From: an uncultured bacterium
GTDB taxonomy: Bacteria; Bacillota; Clostridia; Oscillospirales; Ruminococcaceae
DNA: 22,072 bases
Direction: 5' to 3'
Assembly: GCA_934845495.1 (NCBI GenBank)
Contig: CAKWRB010000008.1
Span: forward strand, 1 to 22,072
In this document: piece after piece, positions 17,029 through 22,072 of the stretch
How the letters are laid out: each line of letters begins with the position of its first letter
How positions within the stretch are numbered: the first letter of the stretch is position 1
Position numbers and translations under genes: made by a program
The notes under the pieces: model-generated
Told to the model about the DNA's origin: nothing
The model's database searches: none
Seen by the model: the letters and a program-made list of their open reading frames with translations, nothing else

Positions 17029-18297
17029 ATGAAAGAACCGTTTTTCCAGATAGATGAGCGAATCGAAGCCCTCTGCCGCCAGGCCGAGGAGCAGTGTGCC
17101 CCCATCTTCCAGCAGATCGATGAAACCGCCGACTACAATGCCCAGAAGGTACTGGCCGCCTTCATCAAGAACCGGGTGAGTGAGCCGATGTTTGCTGGCA
17201 CCACCGGCTATGGCTATGGCGACATCGGCCGGGAGGCGCTGGACGCTGTACTGGCCGACATCTTCGGCTGTGAAGATGCCCTGATCCGCCACAACTTTGT
17301 ATCCGGTACCCATGCCCTCACCACTGCCCTGTTCGGTGTGCTGCGCCCGGGGGATACCATTGTCTCGCTCACCGGCCGCCCCTACGATACTCTGGAAGAG
17401 GTCGTCGGGCTTCGGGGCGAAGGCCATGGCAGCCTCAAGGAGTGGGGTGTCACCTTCCAGATGCAGGAGCTGGCCGCCGATGGCCACATCGACTTCGATG
17501 CCATTCCCGCAGCGGTACAGGGGGCCAGGGTGGCATACATCCAGCGCAGCCGGGGCTATACCCTGCGCCCGTCGGTGACTGTGGCGGAAATCGCCCGGGT
17601 GGTGGAGCTGGTCAAGGCTGCCAGCCCGGAGACCATCGTCATGGTGGATAACTGCTACGGCGAATTTGTGGAGCGGCAGGAGCCCACCGAGGTGGGAGCC
17701 GACCTCATCATCGGTTCGCTCATCAAGAACCCCGGCGGCGGCATTGCCCGCACCGGCGGCTACATTGCTGGCCGTGCCGACCTGGTGGAGCTGTGTGCCC
17801 ATCGGCTCACCGCACCGGGTGTCGGCAAGGAGGTGGGCTGTACCCTGGGCGAAAGCCGCAATATGTTTGTGGGGCTCTTCCTGGCGCCCACCGTGGTGGC
17901 TTCGGCTGTGCGTACAGCGGTGCTCACCTCGGCCGTGTGCCAGAATCTGGGCTATGCGGTCACCCCCCGCTGGGACGAGCAGCGCACCGACATCATTCAG
18001 GCCATCACCCTGGGCGATGAGCCGTCGCTGGTGGCCTTCTGCCAGGGTGTGCAGAAGGGTGCGCCGGTGGATGCCTATGTCACCCCCGAACCCTGGGATA
18101 TGCCCGGCTACGAAAGTCAGGTCATCATGGCAGCCGGCGCCTTTATCATGGGCGCCTCCATCGAGCTGTCCGCCGATGCCCCCATCCGGGAGCCATATGC
18201 CGCCTGGATGCAGGGAGCCCTCACCTATCCCTCGGGCAAGGTGGGCCTCAAGCTCGCCCTCCAGTCGATGCTGGAGCAGGGTGCCCTCAAGCTGTAA
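17029..18297 (+). CDS. YnbB-type PLP-dependent enzyme (methionine gamma-lyase family / aluminium resistance protein)
   Basis: A 422-residue fold-type I PLP protein of the Met_gamma_lyase family often annotated as aluminium resistance protein. Visible motifs are GTTGYGYGDIGREAL (about 57-70), HNFVSGTHALTTALFGVLRPGD (cofactor phosphate region, in two pieces here), IQRSRGY, MVDNCYGEF with D207 for the pyridine nitrogen, and SLIKNPGGGIA with K233 as the likely Schiff-base lysine. The catalytic set is complete. The family's reaction is not settled, and cysteine/methionine-type elimination is only inferred. The ATG at 17029 has AGAGGAAAG about 11 nt upstream. A perfect bidirectional terminator follows, shared with the convergent gene. 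Confidence 0.9.
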   Translation: MKEPFFQIDERIEALCRQAEEQCAPIFQQIDETADYNAQKVLAAFIKNRVSEPMFAGTTGYGYGDIGREALDAVLADIFGCEDALIRHNFVSGTHALTTALFGVLRPGDTIVSLTGRPYDTLEEVVGLRGEGHGSLKEWGVTFQMQELAADGHIDFDAIPAAVQGARVAYIQRSRGYTLRPSVTVAEIARVVELVKAASPETIVMVDNCYGEFVERQEPTEVGADLIIGSLIKNPGGGIARTGGYIAGRADLVELCAHRLTAPGVGKEVGCTLGESRNMFVGLFLAPTVVASAVRTAVLTSAVCQNLGYAVTPRWDEQRTDIIQAITLGDEPSLVAFCQGVQKGAPVDAYVTPEPWDMPGYESQVIMAAGAFIMGASIELSADAPIREPYAAWMQGALTYPSGKVGLKLALQSMLEQGALKL

Positions 18298-18310
18298 GAA
18301 GATTTGTATG

Positions 18311-18346
18311 AAAAAAAGGACTGTCGTTTTACGACAGTCCTTTTTT
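18311..18346. terminator. Bidirectional terminator between convergent genes
   Basis: The arms GGACTGTCGT and ACGACAGTCC, flanked by A-run and T-run, pair for 16 bp with a 3-nt loop. It serves the YnbB-like gene on the plus strand and the TIGR04076 gene on the minus strand. Confidence 0.92.
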
Positions 18347-18368
18347 GTGGGGGTGAAACCCGGTTGTC

Positions 18369-18680
18369 TCAATCGTCTATCCGTTCCAGCTTGAACACCA
18401 CCGGGCGGGCGCCATCATTGCAGCAGGCCAGAATGGTGTGGTTCACAGCCCAGCTGGGTTCTCCGCCCTGGAGCATGGTGAATACATAGGGGCTGATGGC
18501 ATGCCAGGCTTCGGAGCAGAAGGGCTTTTCAAACTCCATCTGGAAATAGTTCTTCCGGTCTACCAGGAATACATCGCCCACCTGGAACACCTCACAGGGA
18601 ACGGTGGCAGGGTCACAGTACTGGGTCACCAGATCGGCATAAAGCTCCTTTTTCACCACTGTGATACGGCATTTCGACAT
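18369..18680 (-). CDS. TIGR04076 family protein
   Basis: A 103-residue protein beginning MSKCRITVVKKELYADLV. It carries the family's typical order: Cys after PATVP, a FQVGDVFLVD stretch, PFCSEAWHAISPYVFTMLQGG and a late PVVFKLERID. This matches the uncharacterised TIGR04076 family, small proteins of unknown role with conserved Cys, Trp and His residues (FCSEAWH). The ATG at 18680 is preceded by AAGGGGAG, which lies inside the end of the DUF1904 gene. It starts 3 bp after that gene's stop, so the two form an operon. Function cannot be given. Confidence 0.8.
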   Translation of the reverse strand: MSKCRITVVKKELYADLVTQYCDPATVPCEVFQVGDVFLVDRKNYFQMEFEKPFCSEAWHAISPYVFTMLQGGEPSWAVNHTILACCNDGARPVVFKLERIDD

Positions 18681-18683
18681 GGG

Positions 18684-19007
18684 TTACTCCCCTTTGTATT
18701 CGTAGAAGTCGTCCATATTGAGGTTCTGGTAGATGACCTCCACCGGCCTGGAGCCCTCGGCCAGCAGCAGGTCTGCCAGGGCCTTTGCCACCTGCTCCTG
18801 CAGTTCCTTGGGGCGCTGCTTCCACTGGATCACCACCATGGCGGACTGGGGGTCGGCCACTCCGCCCCGGAAGAAGGCCACCTCGTTGTGCTCCACCACG
18901 ATCCACTCCCGGGGCACCGAGATGATGGACGAAACGGTCTCGGCGATCCGGGGCGCCAGAGCGGCGGTCTTTTCCCGGGAAATTCCCTTTACAATAACTT
19001 GCGGCAT
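18684..19007 (-). CDS. DUF1904 (tautomerase-superfamily-like) protein
   Basis: A 107-residue protein beginning MPQVIVKGISREKTAAL, ending NLNMDDFYEYKGE. The N-terminal Pro after Met and the order of strand-helix-strand segments are those of DUF1904, a member of the tautomerase superfamily where Pro2 is the catalytic base in known enzymes. The central VVIQWKQRPKELQEQVAKAL fits the family's second half. Enzymatic activity is unproven. The ATG at 19007 has AAAGGAGA about 8 nt upstream, much better than the longer open frame up to 19139, which would run into the promoter. It is the first gene of a two-gene operon with TIGR04076. Confidence 0.8.
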   Translation of the reverse strand: MPQVIVKGISREKTAALAPRIAETVSSIISVPREWIVVEHNEVAFFRGGVADPQSAMVVIQWKQRPKELQEQVAKALADLLLAEGSRPVEVIYQNLNMDDFYEYKGE

Positions 19008-19092
19008 GGTCAGTCTCCTTTCAGAACCGGGGTGAATTTTACGGGGGCTGGCAGCACGGAGCGGCCCGGTTCCCCCACCTCGTTCTCCCTCT

Positions 19093-19121
19093 ATTTTATC
19101 AAAAACCGCCCTCCCCGGCAA
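19093..19121 (-). promoter_or_regulatory. Promoter of the DUF1904-TIGR04076 operon
   Basis: Minus-strand TTGCCG (19116-19121) and TAAAAT (19093-19098) are 17 bp apart, about 85 bp before the DUF1904 start. Confidence 0.6.
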
Positions 19122-19137
19122 GATTTCCCCACAAATC

Positions 19138-19168
19138 AAAACGCAGAGGAATATTCTATGCGTTTTTT
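19138..19168 (-). terminator. Terminator after the lipoprotein gene
   Basis: AAAACGCA (19138-19145) and TGCGTTTT (19159-19166) form an 8-bp stem with a 13-nt loop. T-runs occur on both sides. It lies 27 bp past the lipoprotein stop. Confidence 0.6.
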
Positions 19169-19193
19169 GCGGTTTGTATAGAGATTGGCAGGC

Positions 19194-20156
19194 TTATTGT
19201 CCAACTGTCAGTTCCAGAACGGTGCGTCCACCCTTCAGTTCCACTTCCTCCTGGGGGCCGGTTTTTCCGTTATAGCTGGCCCGGGCAATGTACCGGAACC
19301 CATCCCGGCTGCCAGCCTTCGACTGGAATCCGTAGAGATAGACTCCGTTGGCATCGGTATAGCCGCCGGCGGTGAGCACCTTATCCCCCTCCCAGACACC
19401 CTCGATGTTGTCCAGCACCGGGTAGTCGTCCAGGAATTTTCCGTCCTTTCCGTTGTTGGGGTTCAGCGAACAGTAGAACTCCACATCGGCATTGACAAGG
19501 GGCTGGCCCGCTTCATCGGTGACCCGGAACTCCAGGACCGTGGGGCAGAGTTCCTCGGTGGCTTCGATATGGTTTGGCCCTTCAAAGGTCAGCGTCAGTT
19601 CCTCAGGCAGGGCAGCGACCTCTTCGGCGGTGTAGTAGTGCTCCTGGAAGCGCAAGGGGTCGCTGGCTGGGATTGAGCGGTTTTCCAACATGATACAGAT
19701 GGGCATGACAGGCATATTTTCAAAGGGATTTGTAATGCCGTTTATATTAGTGGTCCAGTTTTCTCCCCAGGAATCAGTAACGCTAATCCCTTCCATCTTT
19801 TCAAAAGCTTCACCAACGGTTACAGAAATGTTCGGAGAGGGATTCCCCTCCTCGTCCACCACACGGACGGTCAGGGAACGCTTCTCCTGAATTGCCCAGG
19901 GGTCAATCCGCTGTTCCGGTTCAGGCGGCGCCCAATCAGATGGATTTTCCTCGCTGGGCGGCAGTTTTCCGCTCTCCTCCTCCGGCAGAGGCTTTTCCGG
20001 GGAGACCGGCGGCGCGGCAGGTTCCTCCGGCTCATCGGCAGGCTGGGAGCTGCCAGAGATTTCTCCAGCGGCAGCGGGGTCCGGTTTGGGCGCACAGGCG
20101 CACAGGTTCAGGCAGAGCACCAGCGTCAGCAGGGCGATCAGGGCGCGTTTCATCAT
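19194..20156 (-). CDS. Lipoprotein with two Ig-like/regulatory beta domains
   Basis: A 320-residue exported protein. The N-terminus MMKRALIALLTLVLCLNLCAC is a lipoprotein signal with lipobox L18-C19-A20-C21, so C21 should be lipidated. A Pro/Glu/Ser-rich linker (about 25-85) follows. Two beta-sandwich-like segments are then predicted, around 92-200 (LTVRVVDEEGNPSPNISVTV) and about 230-318 (LEFRVTDEAGQPLVNADVEF, then YTDANGVYLYGF), resembling carboxypeptidase-regulatory/bacterial Ig-like repeats. It should face outside the membrane, probably in adhesion or binding. No partner gene is adjacent. The start at 20156 has GGAGG 10 nt upstream; the frame open to 20222 overlaps the promoter. Confidence 0.85.
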   Translation of the reverse strand: MMKRALIALLTLVLCLNLCACAPKPDPAAAGEISGSSQPADEPEEPAAPPVSPEKPLPEEESGKLPPSEENPSDWAPPEPEQRIDPWAIQEKRSLTVRVVDEEGNPSPNISVTVGEAFEKMEGISVTDSWGENWTTNINGITNPFENMPVMPICIMLENRSIPASDPLRFQEHYYTAEEVAALPEELTLTFEGPNHIEATEELCPTVLEFRVTDEAGQPLVNADVEFYCSLNPNNGKDGKFLDDYPVLDNIEGVWEGDKVLTAGGYTDANGVYLYGFQSKAGSRDGFRYIARASYNGKTGPQEEVELKGGRTVLELTVGQ

Positions 20157-20193
20157 TTCAAAGCACCTCCGGCAGCAGATTTTCTTCCCTTTC

Positions 20194-20222
20194 AGTATGG
20201 CAGGTTTCGCAATTCCCTGCAA
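20194..20222 (-). promoter_or_regulatory. Candidate promoter of the lipoprotein gene
   Basis: Minus-strand TTGCAG (20217-20222) and CATACT (20194-20199) are 17 bp apart, about 40 bp before the gene. Confidence 0.5.
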
Positions 20223-20303
20223 GGCGGCTCGGAATATTTCGGCAGTGTGACCGGAAGACTCCGGATAAATTTGGGCGGTTTTCTGTATTTTTCAGGGGGG
20301 CGG

Positions 20304-20331
20304 TTGATTCCCCGGCAAAATCCACTATAAT
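20304..20331 (+). promoter_or_regulatory. pepV promoter
   Basis: TTGATT (20304-20309) and a perfect TATAAT (20326-20331) are 16 bp apart, leaving a leader of about 36 nt with AAGGAGGG. Confidence 0.75.
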
Positions 20332-20373
20332 GGTAGGTAAGCAAACAAAATCTCTTCAAGGAGGGTTACAACA

Positions 20374-21777
20374 ATGATGAATCAAGCGTGGATCCAGGAG
20401 CATGTGGATTCCTTTATTGCCGAAAACCGGGAGGCGCTGCTCCGGGATATGAAGACGGTCATCGACATCGACAGCGTGGAGGCCCCGGCCGAGCCGAATG
20501 CCCCCTATGGCGCAGGCGTGCGCAAGGCGCTGGACGCCGCCCTGGCAATCGCCCGGGATCTGGGTCTTTCCACCGGGGAATGTGATGGGTATATGGGCTA
20601 TGCCGATGTAAAGGGCGACAGCGACACCCAGCTGGCCACCATCACCCATCTGGATGTGGTGCCGGCCGGCAACGGCTGGGACAGCGATCCCTTCGATATG
20701 ATCGAAAAGGAGGGCTGGCTCATTGGCCGCGGTGTGAGCGACGACAAGGGCCCGGCTCTGCTCACCCTCTACATGGCCAAGTTCTTCAAGGAGTACTGCG
20801 ACCAGACCGGCGAGACCCTGCCCTATACCCTGCGGGTGCTGCTGGGCTGCAGTGAGGAAACCGGTATGACCGATGTGGACTACTACCTGGAACGCAACCC
20901 CATGCCGGCCTTCTGCTTCACCCCCGATGCCGAATTCCCGGTGGGCTATGGCGAAAAGGGCGGCTTCGGCGGTGTCTTTGTCAGCCAGAAGCTCTCGGGC
21001 AATCTCCGGGACTTTGCCGGCGGTGTGGCAGGCAATGTGGTGCCCGACCGTGCTTCGGCGCTGGTCAAGGCGGACTTTGCCTCCCTGCAGGAGACTGAAA
21101 ATGTCAAGCTCGCCGCTGAGGGCGACTGTGTCCGCATCACCGGCTACGGCATCGGCGGCCATGCCTCCAAGCCCCAGGGCACAGTGAATGCCATTGGTCT
21201 GGTGGTGAATTATCTGCTGGATAACCACCTCTGCACCTCTGCGGAGAACGAGTACCTTGCCATGCTGCGCACCCTGCTCTCCTGCACCGATGGTTCCTCC
21301 TTCGGCATCGCCTGCCAGGACGAGTTCTTTGATCCGTTGACCTGCATCGGCGGCACCATCACCATGGAGGACGGTGTGCTGCGCCAGAGCATCGATGTGC
21401 GCTTCCCCACCGCCATCACCGGTGAGGAGCTCATCCAAAAGAGCCAGGCCCTGGCTGCCACCGGCCATGCCGAGTTCGTTCCCAGCCGGGTGAACAAGCC
21501 CTTCTACATCCACCCCGAATCCCCGGCCATCGATGTGCTGATGAATGCCTACCGCACCGTCACCGGCAGCGATAAGAAGCCCTTCACCATGGGCGGCGGC
21601 ACCTATGCCCGTCACTTTGCCAATGCGGTGAGCTTCGGCCCGGACGACGATGCCGAAAAGCCCGCCTTTGTGGGCAACATGCACGGCGCCAACGAGGGTG
21701 TCAACACCGAGTTTATGCTGAGTGCGCTGAAGATTTATATTCTGGCCATGGCCGGTCTGATGGATCTCTCCTTCTAA
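20374..21777 (+). CDS. pepV: M20 family dipeptidase PepV
   Basis: A 467-residue di-zinc dipeptidase of the PepV branch of M20, which cleaves dipeptides in the cytoplasm. Metal and catalytic residues are H92-L-D94 (THLDVVPAG), the DDKGP Asp near 124, the Glu pair E161-E162 in CSEETG, D185 in TPDAEFPV and a late His in the YARHFANAV segment. The lid domain with YGIGGHASKPQGTVNAI is present. The start at 20374 has AGGAGG 9 nt upstream; the second Met immediately after is an alternative. It has its own promoter and a strong terminator, so it looks monocistronic. Together with the two M42 enzymes it adds to a peptide-degrading capacity in this region. Confidence 0.93.
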   Translation: MMNQAWIQEHVDSFIAENREALLRDMKTVIDIDSVEAPAEPNAPYGAGVRKALDAALAIARDLGLSTGECDGYMGYADVKGDSDTQLATITHLDVVPAGNGWDSDPFDMIEKEGWLIGRGVSDDKGPALLTLYMAKFFKEYCDQTGETLPYTLRVLLGCSEETGMTDVDYYLERNPMPAFCFTPDAEFPVGYGEKGGFGGVFVSQKLSGNLRDFAGGVAGNVVPDRASALVKADFASLQETENVKLAAEGDCVRITGYGIGGHASKPQGTVNAIGLVVNYLLDNHLCTSAENEYLAMLRTLLSCTDGSSFGIACQDEFFDPLTCIGGTITMEDGVLRQSIDVRFPTAITGEELIQKSQALAATGHAEFVPSRVNKPFYIHPESPAIDVLMNAYRTVTGSDKKPFTMGGGTYARHFANAVSFGPDDDAEKPAFVGNMHGANEGVNTEFMLSALKIYILAMAGLMDLSF

Positions 21778-21801
21778 GCACCCGGCTCGGTCAAACAGAA
21801 A

Positions 21802-21832
21802 AAAAAGAGGCTGTATGTTACAGCCTCTTTTT
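21802..21832. terminator. Bidirectional terminator between pepV and the small gene
   Basis: The arms AGAGGCTGTA and TACAGCCTCT are flanked by A/T runs and have a 3-nt loop. The stop codon of the minus-strand small gene (21818-21820) lies at the loop and base of the 3' arm. Confidence 0.9.
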
Positions 21833-21982
21833 GGTTTCCGGGGACTTCTCCCCGTCACCGACGGCCAGGACCGCCTCCTCACATGCCTGCTGCGCCTGGA
21901 TCAGGAGCTGTATGGCCTGTTCACTGGATCGGAACAGGGTGAGGTACAGCTCCTTCCAGTCCGGCTCGGAATTCTGGTGCAT
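21818..21982 (-). CDS. Small conserved-looking helical protein
   Basis: A 54-residue protein beginning MHQNSEPDWKELYLTLFRSS, followed by a helical EQAIQLLIQAQQACEEAVLA segment and a charged tail. Similar tiny proteins with a YLTLF...AI...L..AQQ.CEE pattern are common in Firmicutes, often next to XRE-type regulators, but the role is unknown. The ATG at 21982 has GGAGGTGA 5 nt upstream, better than a TTG at 22000. Its promoter (22003-22031, minus) contains a GGAC/GTCC dyad, so regulation by a neighbouring repressor is likely (inference). Its end forms part of a terminator, an economical layout. Confidence 0.65.
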   Translation of the reverse strand: MHQNSEPDWKELYLTLFRSSEQAIQLLIQAQQACEEAVLAVGDGEKSPETKKRL

Positions 21983-22002
21983 AGATTCACCTCCAGGCAA
22001 CT

Positions 22003-22031
22003 GTTTTAGGACAAATAGTCCATAATGTCAA
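22003..22031 (-). promoter_or_regulatory. Promoter of the small gene
   Basis: A consensus TTGACA (22026-22031) and TAAAAC (22003-22008) are 17 bp apart on the minus strand. The spacer is occupied by a GGAC-AAATA-GTCC dyad. Confidence 0.7.
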
Positions 22032-22047
22032 TAGGACGATCTGTCCT
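22009..22047. promoter_or_regulatory. Paired operator-like dyads GGAC-N5-GTCC
   Basis: Two dyads occur at 22009-22021 (GGAC/GTCC) and 22033-22047 (AGGAC/GTCCT), with centres 25 bp apart. The first sits inside the spacer of the minus promoter, the second directly upstream of the plus-strand extended -10. This is the arrangement of a repressor controlling two divergent genes. Confidence 0.55.
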
Positions 22048-22048
22048 T

Positions 22049-22057
22049 TGTTATAGT
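22049..22057 (+). promoter_or_regulatory. Extended -10 promoter reading off the right edge
   Basis: TGTTATAGT (22049-22057) fits an extended -10. No good -35 is present. It may drive a gene beginning at or just beyond the ATG at 22068. Confidence 0.4.
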
Positions 22058-22072
22058 GGCACTGGTGATGAA

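Overview
The window is a chromosomal replication-origin region of a GC-rich Firmicute. The dnaA/dnaN/recF/remB/gyrB cluster runs left from a bipartite oriC, and rpmH/rnpA/yidD/yidC/jag runs right. This Clostridia gene order, the GC-rich codon use, the clostridial-type MurD and the YnbB-type PLP enzyme suggest an Oscillospiraceae gut anaerobe (Faecalibacterium/Gemmiger/Subdoligranulum-like). The genus is inferred, not shown.

Left arm (1-7384, all minus strand): dnaA (6026-7384) is followed by a 537-bp oriC segment. Then come dnaN, an S4-domain protein, recF, remB (DUF370), gyrB and a two-helix YcxB-like membrane protein, with the start of another gene at the very edge. The dnaA-dnaN gap holds degenerate DnaA boxes, a hairpin terminator, a GC block and a run of TAG triplets matching the DnaA-trio unwinding element. 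The dnaA-rpmH gap holds a second DnaA-box cluster, a candidate dnaA promoter and a strong divergent rpmH promoter.

Right arm (7779-11111, plus strand): rpmH, rnpA, yidD, yidC and jag/khpB form the standard ribosomal protein/RNase P/membrane insertion/RNA-binding block. The usual mnmE-mnmG-rsmG-parAB continuation is absent here. Instead there is an FMN-binding NimA-like protein and a stand-alone murD with its own promoter and a leader of about 135 nt. Next is a coupled operon of two M42 aminopeptidases and a cysteine-rich two-domain GNAT acetyltransferase.

From 16430 to about 16832 lies an array of roughly 50-bp units, each able to fold into a small hairpin. It starts on the stop codon of the GNAT gene and is the least explained sequence in the window. 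Beyond it are a YnbB/methionine gamma-lyase-like PLP enzyme (plus), a convergent DUF1904-TIGR04076 pair (minus), a lipoprotein with two predicted Ig-like domains (minus), a PepV-type dipeptidase (plus) and a 54-aa protein (minus). The 54-aa gene's promoter faces an extended -10 promoter across two GGAC-N5-GTCC dyads at the right edge, which looks like a repressor-controlled switch.

No tRNA, rRNA, CRISPR array or transposase was seen.
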